Assembly: GCF_965262965.1 (NCBI RefSeq) | Contig: NZ_OZ253573.1 | Location: forward strand, 1,488,001 to 1,552,000 | Length of the DNA: 64,000 bases | Direction of reading: 5' to 3' | Source of the DNA: Poriferisodalis sp965262965 | Lineage (GTDB): Bacteria; Actinomycetota; Acidimicrobiia; Acidimicrobiales; Poriferisodalaceae | Shown: piece after piece, positions 28,296 through 35,718 of the stretch | Numbering within the stretch: position 1 is the first letter of the stretch | Layout: every line of letters begins with the position of its first letter | Position numbers and translations under genes: made by a program | Notes under the pieces: model-generated | The model's database searches: none | What the model saw: the letters and a program-made list of their open reading frames with translations, nothing else | Told to the model about the DNA's origin: nothing

Positions 28296-29501
28296 TCACC
28301 AGACTGCGTTGACGGCCTTCAGCTCGAGGATCTGCTGTTCGTCGTAACCGAGCTCGGTGAGGATCTCCTCGGTGTGCTCGCCATAGTGCGCGGCGACGCC
28401 GCGTGCTCCCCGGTATTCGTCAACGTCGAAGACCGCCGGCGGGCCGATGAAGCCGTCGTCGAACGTGACCAGATACTCGTTTGCGAGAATGCTCTCGTCC
28501 TCGGCGAGATCCTCCAGCCGATTCACGGGCGACACCCACACCCCGCAGCCCTGGATGGCGCGCCACCACGACGCTGTGGTGCCGCTTCGCAGGTGCTCGG
28601 CAAACAGCGGCGCGAACTCGTCTCGATTGCGGACGACGTCGTCGAATGTGGCGAAGCGCGGATCGTCGAGCCACGACTCGAGGCCCACCGCCTCGGCCAG
28701 AGCGATCCACTGTGGGGCCTGCAGGGCCGCTATCGCAAGCCACCCGTCCGTGGTCTCATAGACGGTGAAGAGCGGATTCGTGGACTGCCTGGGATCGAAC
28801 CGCTCCATACGCGTACCGAGGTTCGAGGCCACGCCCACTGCCTGGCCCGCGAGCCACAGCAGCGCCTGAGTCTGCGAGGTTCCCACGACGCAGCCCTGCT
28901 GAGTCCGCGCCCGCTTGAGCAATCCCGCCATGACCGCTGCGGCCATGTTGGTGCCGGTCAGGATGTCGCTCAGCGAGCCGGGTGGATACGTCGGGGTCTC
29001 GGTGGGCGCGATCGCATCCATGAAACCGGCGTGTGCCATGCCCACCGTGTCCTGGCACAGGTCTTCCGCAAGCGGGCCCCGCAGGCCGAACCCTCCGCCG
29101 CGGCAGTACACGAGCTGCGGATTCAGATCGGCCAGAGTGTCAGGGTCCGCGCCATAGCGCGCAAGGCCGGACGCTCGAAGGTTGGTGATGAATGCATCTG
29201 CGCCACGAATCATGTGCTCGAACACTGGGCGCCCCGCCTCGGAGCGGATATCGAGCGCGATGGAGCGTTTGTTGCGGTTGAGCGATGCGTACATCCATTC
29301 CCGCCCGCGGTCGTCGAAGGTCACTCCGAACGCGCTGTGGAAGCTGCGCATGTAGTCCGCTTGGCCGACTTGTTCGATCTTGACCACATCGGCGCCCAGT
29401 GAGGCCAGCGCCAGGCCCCCAACCGGTCCCTGCACGTAGATGGTCAACTCGACGACACGCAGCCCTTCAAGCGGCGCCTCGGTTTCGTGCCCACTCGCCA
29501 T
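28296..29501 (-). CDS. CaiB/BaiF (class III) CoA-transferase family protein
   Basis: A 401-residue class III CoA-transferase. It has the N-terminal LEGLRVVELTIYVQGPVGGL, the CoA-binding VVKIEQVGQAD, the NRNKRSIALDI motif, a GGGFG turn, and PPGSLSDILTGTNMAAAVMAGL containing the expected catalytic Asp. These enzymes move CoA between a carboxylic acid and an acyl-CoA. The partner acids cannot be predicted. It is divergent from the crotonase gene with 142 bp between, and the two may act in one acyl-CoA pathway. Confidence 0.85.
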   Translation of the reverse strand: MASGHETEAPLEGLRVVELTIYVQGPVGGLALASLGADVVKIEQVGQADYMRSFHSAFGVTFDDRGREWMYASLNRNKRSIALDIRSEAGRPVFEHMIRGADAFITNLRASGLARYGADPDTLADLNPQLVYCRGGGFGLRGPLAEDLCQDTVGMAHAGFMDAIAPTETPTYPPGSLSDILTGTNMAAAVMAGLLKRARTQQGCVVGTSQTQALLWLAGQAVGVASNLGTRMERFDPRQSTNPLFTVYETTDGWLAIAALQAPQWIALAEAVGLESWLDDPRFATFDDVVRNRDEFAPLFAEHLRSGTTASWWRAIQGCGVWVSPVNRLEDLAEDESILANEYLVTFDDGFIGPPAVFDVDEYRGARGVAAHYGEHTEEILTELGYDEQQILELKAVNAVW

Positions 29502-29643
29502 GGCCGGCGACAGTAGCGCCGCGGAGTGAGACGCTCAGCGCCGCAGTAGGTCACTGCGTGCGCTGGAGTCGGACCCTGGACGCCCAGCTTGACGGTGGGC
29601 GCTCTTGACTAGTGCGGCAACCGATCCATGAGAGGGCGATCAG

Positions 29644-30504
29644 ATGACCGGCACTGACTACACCTGCTTCGACGTGGAGGTACGCGACCACGTCGCTCAC
29701 GTGGTGATGAATCGCCCCGAAAAGGCGAACTCGATGATCGCCCCCTTCTGGAGCGAGCTGCCCCAAATCGCCGACGACCTCTCAGCGGGAACCGATGCAC
29801 GGGTCATCGTGCTGTCCGCGATCGGTCGGCACTTTTGCTCGGGCATGGACCTGTCGGTGTTCGGCAGCGCAGGCGGGCCGGACAATTCGGCCAGCACTGG
29901 TCACAGCAGCCGGATGCGTGCGCAGTTCCGCTCGACGGCACTGCGGCTGCAGAACTCCTTCAGCGCTTTGGAACACAGCCGGCTGCCCGTCATTGCGGCC
30001 ATCGGGGGCGCATGTGTCGGAGGCGGCATCGACATGGTCTCGGCCTGCGACCTTCGCTACGCCACGCAAGACGCGTTCTTCATCATCCAGGAGATCAACA
30101 TCGGCATGACCGCCGATGTCGGCACGCTGCAACGGATGCCGAAGCTGGTGCCCGAGGGCATCGTGCGAGAGATGGCGTACACCGGTCGCCGCATGGACGC
30201 TGCTGAAGCGCTGGATCGCGGCTTTGTGAATGCCGTATACGAAGATCACGCGGCAATGACAGAAGCCGTCAACGAAGTGGCCGCCGAGATCGCGTCGAAA
30301 AGCCCGATGGCGATCTGGGGCACCAAGCAGTCCATGAACTACGGCCGTGACCACTCCGTGGCCGACGGGCTGGAATACATCGCCACTTGGAACGCTGCCA
30401 TGTTCGACACCGACGACATGGGCGAGGCGTTCAAGTCGCAGATCGACCGGCGAGACGCGAGCTTCCCCGACCACCGACCCCTGCACCACGGCATCGGCAC
30501 CTGA
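29644..30504 (+). CDS. Crotonase-family protein, dienoyl-CoA isomerase-like
   Basis: A 286-residue enoyl-CoA hydratase/isomerase. The oxyanion-hole segments are SAIGRHFCSGMDLSVF and IGGACVGGGIDMVSACDLRYA. The segment QEINIGMTADVGTLQRMPK closely resembles the delta(3,5)-delta(2,4)-dienoyl-CoA isomerase signature, with acidic residues at both catalytic positions, rather than a simple hydratase. It would then move double bonds during breakdown of odd-position unsaturated acids. Its stop codon (30502-30504) lies in the first unit of a tandem repeat. The specific reaction is inference. Confidence 0.82.
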   Translation: MTGTDYTCFDVEVRDHVAHVVMNRPEKANSMIAPFWSELPQIADDLSAGTDARVIVLSAIGRHFCSGMDLSVFGSAGGPDNSASTGHSSRMRAQFRSTALRLQNSFSALEHSRLPVIAAIGGACVGGGIDMVSACDLRYATQDAFFIIQEINIGMTADVGTLQRMPKLVPEGIVREMAYTGRRMDAAEALDRGFVNAVYEDHAAMTEAVNEVAAEIASKSPMAIWGTKQSMNYGRDHSVADGLEYIATWNAAMFDTDDMGEAFKSQIDRRDASFPDHRPLHHGIGT

Positions 30505-30598
30505 CAAGGTGCGCATCAGACACCGCACCTGACAAGGTGCGCATCAGACACCGCACCTGACAAGGTGCGCATCAGACACCGCACCTGACAAGGTGCGC
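30498..30598 (+). repeat. 28-bp tandem repeat of hairpins, 3.6 copies, at the crotonase stop
   Basis: Units begin at 30498, 30526, 30554 and (partial) 30582. Each starts with cacctgacaaggtg, which folds into a five-base-pair stem with a gaca loop. The first three copies are identical. The crotonase stop codon is inside unit 1. The array ends about 36 bases before the next start codon, so it forms a string of small hairpins in the mRNA between the two genes. Confidence 0.9.
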
Positions 30599-30633
30599 GT
30601 CGGGCACGTCGCCCGACGGAAAGGATTGCTGCC

Positions 30634-31404
30634 ATGTCCGAACTCTCCCTTGTTCCCTTGGAGTGCGGATGGCTGTCCACCGCCACTGCTTCGGTGATCG
30701 CCGACGCACCCGGTGACGTTCGGCTGCCGATCCCGAGCTGGCTGGTGCGCCACCCGAGCGGCCAGACGCTGGTGTTCGACACGGGCCTGCACCAAGAAGT
30801 ACAGGACGGCGTGGGTGCCCGCTACCCGCTCATGGCGCGCTCGTTCACGTCAGAGTTCTCCTCCGGCGAGGAGGTGTCAGCCCGACTCGAGGGCGTGGAT
30901 GTCGACCCCGCCGAGCTGGACTTCGCGATCTTCAGCCACCTGCATTTCGACCACTGCGGCGGCACCGAGCTGCTGCCCAACACCCGGCTGATCTGCCAGC
31001 GTGCTGAGTGGGAAGCCGGTCACCATCCGAAGCTGATCGAGTACGAGGTGTACAAACCAGCCGACTTCGACCTCGGTCACGAACTGCTGCTCATTGACGG
31101 TGAGCACGACGTCTTCGGCGACGGATCTGTCACCTGCATTCCCACACCCGGTCACACTGCCGGGCACCAGTCGCTTCGAGTGCAACTCGACAGCGGGCCG
31201 GTCGTGCTGACCGGAGACTGCGTCTACTGGGAAGCGGTGCTCGATCAGATGGCGCTGCCGCCGTTCGGTTTCGACCACGACATGCAGCTGGAGTCAATGC
31301 GCAAGCTGAAGTCGCTGCGCGATGACGACGGATGCCGCTTGTTGTATGGGCACGACGATGCGCAGTGGGCGACACTGCCCCACGACGCTGTCGGGCTGAG
31401 CTAG
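30634..31404 (+). CDS. Metallo-beta-lactamase-fold hydrolase, AHL-lactonase-like
   Basis: A 256-residue MBL-fold enzyme of the N-acyl-homoserine-lactonase (AiiA/AttM) group. The zinc motif HxHxDH is FSHLHFDHCGG (around residue 106). Further ligands are His in TPGHTAGHQSLRV, Asp in VVLTGDCVYWE and His in LLYGHDDAQW. A tyrosine or equivalent near the active site cannot be placed by eye. It could open homoserine lactones or another lactone of the local catabolic set; the family alone does not prove quorum quenching. The start ATG 30634 has ggaaaggattgctgcc upstream. It is convergent with the next amidohydrolase, only 9 bp away. Confidence 0.8.
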   Translation: MSELSLVPLECGWLSTATASVIADAPGDVRLPIPSWLVRHPSGQTLVFDTGLHQEVQDGVGARYPLMARSFTSEFSSGEEVSARLEGVDVDPAELDFAIFSHLHFDHCGGTELLPNTRLICQRAEWEAGHHPKLIEYEVYKPADFDLGHELLLIDGEHDVFGDGSVTCIPTPGHTAGHQSLRVQLDSGPVVLTGDCVYWEAVLDQMALPPFGFDHDMQLESMRKLKSLRDDDGCRLLYGHDDAQWATLPHDAVGLS

Positions 31405-31413
31405 CGGCGCTGC

Positions 31414-32475
31414 CTAGGCGGCGGTGACTCGGTAGAAGCGACGGGCGGTTCCGGCGAAGAGGTCGGCGCGCTCGGACTTGGTGTAGCCGGCTTGGTCACA
31501 GATTCGCTGGAAGGCGTTGAACAGCACGGTGTACGAGCAGCCTTGCTTGTCGACCGGGAAGTTGCTTTCGAACATGGCGCGGTCGGGGCCGAACGTCTCG
31601 ATGCAGTGACGGATGTCGTCGCTCCACGTTGCTGCCACGTGCTCTGAGCTGGGGGCCTGGGGCAGGCGCTTGAAGCCGACGCCGTAGATGCTCATGCCGA
31701 TGCCGCCGACCTTGACGGTGACCTGCGGGTGCCGTGCGAGCGCTTCGAGCGCTGGACGGACGACGGCGCGCACTTCATCTCGGCGGTCTTCGTAGGGGCC
31801 GATGCCCAACGGGCCGCCGAGGTGGTCGAGCACCACCGGCGTGTCAGGCACCGCGTGAGCAAGACCGACCAGTTCAGTGACCTGGGGGTGGAACATCCAG
31901 GCATCGAAGCTGAAGCCCATGCGGCCCAGTGTTGCGTAGCCAGCGCGGAAGTCCGACTGGCCCAGCAGGCCCGGCGGAGGTTTGGTGTGGCTCTCGCGGA
32001 TCTGGTCGCTGGCGTCCCAGGCGTTCGCGTGGCGGATGCCCCGGAAGAGGCCCTCGCCGGCTTCGTCGTGGACAGCCAACACCTCTTCGACGGCGTTGCC
32101 GAGCGTCAGATCGGCGAAGCTGACGATGGCCGAGATGGTTGCTCCGTCGGCCTCGGCCGACGCTGCGGCCTGGTCACGAACGAACTCGGTCTCGCCCACC
32201 GGCCGCATGTGCTCGGGACCGCTGGTGCGGTAGCCCGCGGCACATTCCACGAACACCGTCTGGGTGACGTTGTGGCCCGCTCCGGTGTCGGCATGCAACT
32301 CGGGTACGAGGTACGTGCCTGTTGGGAAATCCCAAAGGTGGTGATGCGGATCGACAATCTCTTCGTCGGCATCGAAGGGCTGTTCGACGGTTGCTGCCAG
32401 CCACGTGTCCTTTTCGTCGGCCACTGCTGTTCCCCCTGCCTCGACTGAGCCGTTGCTCCCCGTCATGTCACTCAT
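31414..32475 (-). CDS. Amidohydrolase family protein, lactonase-like (COG3618 type)
   Basis: The 353-residue protein has the N-terminal EEIVDPHHHLWDFPTGTYL (HxH metal site after DP), VFVECAAGYR, a mid-barrel VVLDHLGGPLG, and the C-terminal RAMFESNFPVDKQGCSY region that closes the site. This is the pattern of the COG3618 group, which includes L-fuconolactonase and 2-pyrone-4,6-dicarboxylate lactonase. It therefore probably hydrolyses a lactone. The IS982 element starts 29 bp upstream of its start codon, so the native promoter has been displaced; expression would depend on the IS or on sequence within those 29 bp. Confidence 0.8.
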   Translation of the reverse strand: MSDMTGSNGSVEAGGTAVADEKDTWLAATVEQPFDADEEIVDPHHHLWDFPTGTYLVPELHADTGAGHNVTQTVFVECAAGYRTSGPEHMRPVGETEFVRDQAAASAEADGATISAIVSFADLTLGNAVEEVLAVHDEAGEGLFRGIRHANAWDASDQIRESHTKPPPGLLGQSDFRAGYATLGRMGFSFDAWMFHPQVTELVGLAHAVPDTPVVLDHLGGPLGIGPYEDRRDEVRAVVRPALEALARHPQVTVKVGGIGMSIYGVGFKRLPQAPSSEHVAATWSDDIRHCIETFGPDRAMFESNFPVDKQGCSYTVLFNAFQRICDQAGYTKSERADLFAGTARRFYRVTAA

Positions 32476-32504
32476 CGTGGCCTGCGGGGCTCGCCGAACA
32501 CTAG

Positions 32505-33526
32505 ATGATTAGTTCCAAGGGGTCGGGTCCACCTGTGGTGGGGTGAGGGTGTCCAAGCTCGGGGTGTGAAACAACACCTCGATCTCGCAGGACCGGAGCA
32601 TGAACCCGGACTTGGACACCCTTGCGACCGCACTGTATGTGCGGATCGATGACCTGTTGGCGCAGAACCCTCATTGGGTGCCGCAGCGGCCTGCGGTGGG
32701 GTTCGCCCCGAAGCTGTCGGACGCGGAGCTGGTCACCCTGGCGGTGATCTCGGCGCTGCTGGGCTATGACAACGAGTCGCAGTTCGTGCGCTACGCGAAA
32801 GCGCATCTGCGGCCGTGGTTCGCGTACCTGCCCAACCGCGACGGCTACAACAAGCGGCTGCGGCGCAGCGGCGAGATGATCGCTCGTGTCATGGGGTGCC
32901 TCGCTCGCGAGTGCGAGTCGTGGCACGACGACGTGTGGCTGGTGGACTCCACCCCGGTCGAGTGCGGCCGAAGCCGCGAGACCCAAAAGCGCTCCGGCCT
33001 CGCGGGATGGGCCCAATACGGCTGGTGCGCGTCGCATTCGCGGTACTTCTGGGGTCTGCGGCTGCACCTTGTGGCCACCCCGGCGGGGCTGCCGATCGCG
33101 TTCGCTCTCGCCGGCGCGAAAGCCGACGAACGCGAAGTCTGCGCGGACATGATCGCCGCGGCCGGGATCGCCCGGCCCGGCCAGACACTCATCGCCGACA
33201 AGGGCTACAGACGCGCCGCGTTCGAACGTCAGCTCAACCAAGCCGGCATCACCCTGCTCCGCCCCGCCACCCGATCCGAGGCCCCACGGCCCGGCGCAAG
33301 GTTCCTGCGGCCCTTGCGCCAGATCATCGAATCGATCAACCAGACCCTCAAAGGCCAGCTCAGCCTCGAACGCCACAAAGGACGCACCCGCTCCGGCGTC
33401 GCCGTGCGCATCCTCACACGGCTCCTCGCCCTCACCACCGCCATCTGGCACAACGAGACCCACCGACACAGCCGACCAGCACGCTCACTCACCGCCTACG
33501 ACCACTGACCCCTTGGAACTAATCAT
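32505..33526 (+). mobile_element. IS982-family insertion sequence, complete
   Basis: The element is about 1.02 kb with a single transposase gene and perfect termini. The segment 32499-32524 is the exact inverse of 33507-33532 (26 bp, including atgattagttccaaggggtc). The outermost ctag on both sides (32501-32504 and 33527-33530) is palindromic and could be a four-base target duplication or part of the repeat; the boundary given assumes duplication. Ends and gene are intact, so it is probably recent and possibly active. Confidence 0.88.
32600..33508 (+). CDS. IS982-family transposase
   Basis: The protein has 302 residues and the IS982 DDE domain: DDVWLVDSTPVECGRSRET (first Asp region), WAQYGWCASHSRYFWGLRLHL, TLIADKGYRRAAFE (second Asp) and RQIIESINQTLKGQLSLERH (Glu region). 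KLSDAELVTLAVISALLG near residue 38 is the conserved N-terminal helix. The start ATG 32600 has gaccggag just upstream. The stop codon lies inside the right terminal repeat. There are no frameshifts. Confidence 0.92.
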   Translation: MNPDLDTLATALYVRIDDLLAQNPHWVPQRPAVGFAPKLSDAELVTLAVISALLGYDNESQFVRYAKAHLRPWFAYLPNRDGYNKRLRRSGEMIARVMGCLARECESWHDDVWLVDSTPVECGRSRETQKRSGLAGWAQYGWCASHSRYFWGLRLHLVATPAGLPIAFALAGAKADEREVCADMIAAAGIARPGQTLIADKGYRRAAFERQLNQAGITLLRPATRSEAPRPGARFLRPLRQIIESINQTLKGQLSLERHKGRTRSGVAVRILTRLLALTTAIWHNETHRHSRPARSLTAYDH

Positions 33527-33582
33527 CTAGTGCTGGCCGGGGGCGCCGGACCGGTGCACCAAGGCCAAGCCCGCCGGCACTC

Positions 33583-34155
33583 TCAGATCACGCGATCCCA
33601 GGACTCGGTGGGCTCGATGCCCTCAGGTGTGAGCTGCCACAGCGACGGCGTAGCAATCGCGTCCTCGATGTCGAGGTAGCCGATGGTCCCGAGCTGGGCG
33701 CTGAGGTTGCGGGGGAACGTGGGCGAGCCGGGATTGACGCACAGCACGCCGCAGAGCGTGTCGATGCGGTGGACGTGCGTGTCGCCGTAGACGCACACGT
33801 CCAGCTGCTCGTCGCCGAAGTGGCGCTTGATCGCGTCGGCCACGGTGTAGAAGGACATCTCGGGCACCGGAATGTGGTGGGTGAGACCGACTCGCACACC
33901 GCCGAAGTCGTGGGCCCAGGCGTTTGCGAGGGCCGGATGGTCAGGCTGTACCTCGCGGCCGGACGAGCCGTCGTCGCCGTTGCCCCGAGCAGCCCAGGTG
34001 GGCGCGATCTCGCTCAGGCGGTCGATGACCGAGAGGTCATAGATGTCGCCAGCGTGCAGGATGGCGTCGCATCCCTCCATGGCCGCGTAGGCCTCGGGCC
34101 ACAGCTGCGGCGCTGCTTCGGGGATGTGGGTGTCCGAGATCAGCCCGATTCGCAT
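33583..34155 (-). CDS. YfcE/MJ0936-type metallophosphoesterase
   Basis: A 190-residue calcineurin-like phosphoesterase. Metal-binding motifs are in order: LISDTHIPE, LHAGDIYDL, RGNGDDG, TRLTHH-like GLTHHIPVP and YGDTHVHRI. Members hydrolyse phosphodiesters with Mn2+ or Ni2+; the physiological substrate is often unknown. It follows fmt by 21 bp at the end of the long pyr-priA-def-fmt run and sits 57 bp from the IS982 right end, so IS insertion may have cut off whatever followed it. Confidence 0.85.
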   Translation of the reverse strand: MRIGLISDTHIPEAAPQLWPEAYAAMEGCDAILHAGDIYDLSVIDRLSEIAPTWAARGNGDDGSSGREVQPDHPALANAWAHDFGGVRVGLTHHIPVPEMSFYTVADAIKRHFGDEQLDVCVYGDTHVHRIDTLCGVLCVNPGSPTFPRNLSAQLGTIGYLDIEDAIATPSLWQLTPEGIEPTESWDRVI

Positions 34156-34176
34156 CGCGTCACGCTATGCGCGTCG

Positions 34177-35091
34177 TCAGCCGAGGCGGGTGCCCGATGG
34201 CAGCCGGGCGCCGTGTAGCCATGCCTGAGCATCGGTGGCTGGGCGACCCGAGGGCTGGACAACGACGAGGCGCACAAGGCCGTGTCCGGTGACCACGGTG
34301 TCGTCGAGCAGTGTCCCCGGCGAGGCACCAGGCTCAGCCGCAAGCGGGATTGCCTCGCGAACGATGAAGCGCTGTCCGTCCAGCATGGTCCATGCACCGC
34401 CCACCCGGATCTGGCGGTCGATGTGGGTTGCGGGCTGGGACCAATTGATCGCTCGGTCGGCAGGGCTGAGTTTTCGGGCGTACGTGGGCTCGCCCTGTTG
34501 AGATTCGGGTGTGCCGAGACCTGCGGCGAGAGAGTCCACGAGCAGCCGGGCGCCTTCGTCGGCCAAGCGTGCGCGGAGGCTTTCTGCGGTGTCGGCCGGG
34601 CCGATGAGCAATTCGTGGCGCCAGTAGACGGGGCCGGTGTCGAGTGTGGGCTCCAGTGCCATGAGGCACACGCCGGTCGTGTCGTCGCCGGCCAGCAACG
34701 CTCGCTCAACCGGAGCAGCGCCACGCCAGCGCGGCAGCAGGGAGAAGTGCAGGTTGAGCATCGGTGTGCGGGCCAACAGGTCAGAGCTGATGAGCTGACC
34801 GAAAGCCACGACCACGGCACAGTCAGCGTTGCAGTTGGCGAGGTCGACGGGCTCGAGGCTGATCGACAGGCCGAGCTTGGCTGCCGCTGCGGCCACTGGG
34901 GTCGGGGTGTCGCTGCCTCGGCGGCTGCGGCGGCGTGGGGCGCCGGTAACGACGACCGGGATGTCGAAGCCGGATTCGGCCAGCGCGCTCAGTGCCGGAA
35001 CCGCGTCGTCGGGCGTGCCTGCGAATGCAACTCGGTGGGGCCGTTCCGGAGGCAGCGGCAGCGGCTGGGCGGGGTTAGACGTCTGGGCCAT
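34177..35091 (-). CDS. fmt: Methionyl-tRNA formyltransferase
   Basis: The enzyme formylates initiator Met-tRNA using 10-formyl-tetrahydrofolate. ATG 35091 gives 304 residues beginning MAQTSNPAQPLPLP, about 20 residues more at the N-terminus than usual before VAFAGTPDDAVPALSAL. The catalytic loop is LNLHFSLLPRWRGAAPVERAL (Asn and His), with Asp in PTLDTGPVYW. The C-terminal oligonucleotide-binding domain ends at VVVQPSGRPATDAQAWLHG. It overlaps the 3' end of def by 17 bp. Def and Fmt act at opposite ends of the N-formyl-methionine cycle. Confidence 0.94.
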   Translation of the reverse strand: MAQTSNPAQPLPLPPERPHRVAFAGTPDDAVPALSALAESGFDIPVVVTGAPRRRSRRGSDTPTPVAAAAAKLGLSISLEPVDLANCNADCAVVVAFGQLISSDLLARTPMLNLHFSLLPRWRGAAPVERALLAGDDTTGVCLMALEPTLDTGPVYWRHELLIGPADTAESLRARLADEGARLLVDSLAAGLGTPESQQGEPTYARKLSPADRAINWSQPATHIDRQIRVGGAWTMLDGQRFIVREAIPLAAEPGASPGTLLDDTVVTGHGLVRLVVVQPSGRPATDAQAWLHGARLPSGTRLG

Positions 35092-35647
35092 TGCGGCCCA
35101 CCAGCGGTGTCGCGCCGGGTGCCGCCGGTGGACCCTGCTGGCCTGCTTCGATCTGCGCACGCCATGTGCGCCATTGCGCTAGGGCAGCCTTGCGTTCGGA
35201 TTTCTCCAAGTGGTCGAGCAGCAGGACGCCGTCGAGGTGGTCGAGTTCGTGCTGGAACAGGCGTGCAAGCAACTCGTCGGCTTCGATGCTGACCTCGTTG
35301 CCGTCGAGATCGCGACCGACCAGATGCACTTGCTTGGGGCGGACGATCTCGAAGGTCAAGCCGGGAACCGACAGGCAGCCCTCGGTGTATTCCCACTTTC
35401 CGTCGGAATCGACGATCTCGGGATTGACGAGCGTCTGTGGACCGTCGCCTTCGTAGAGGTCGAACACGAACAGGCGGCGTTGGATGCCCACCTGGGGAGC
35501 CGCGAGACCGATTCCCTCGGCCTCGTACATGGCGGGGAGCATGTCGTTGACCATGCGCGCAACGCGGCCGTCGATCTCAGTGATCTCGGCGGCCCGCTGA
35601 CGCAGCACCGGATCGCCCATGAGCCGGATCTCGTAGGCCGAATTCAT
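35075..35647 (-). CDS. def: Peptide deformylase
   Basis: A 190-residue iron/zinc deformylase with the three family motifs: GIGLAAPQVGIQRR, EGCLSVPGLTFEI (Cys ligand) and QHELDHLDGVLLLD (HExxH). It removes the formyl group from nascent proteins. The final 25 residues after MAQWRTWRAQIE-type sequence are a Gly/Pro-rich tail overlapping fmt. It is 71 bp downstream of priA. Confidence 0.96.
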   Translation of the reverse strand: MNSAYEIRLMGDPVLRQRAAEITEIDGRVARMVNDMLPAMYEAEGIGLAAPQVGIQRRLFVFDLYEGDGPQTLVNPEIVDSDGKWEYTEGCLSVPGLTFEIVRPKQVHLVGRDLDGNEVSIEADELLARLFQHELDHLDGVLLLDHLEKSERKAALAQWRTWRAQIEAGQQGPPAAPGATPLVGRNGPDV

Positions 35648-35718
35648 TGCGATCGCAGGCTAGCGGCGCGCCCTCGGGGCTCTCTGGCGAAGACACCGGC
35701 CCGCAGCGGCGATCCTGC

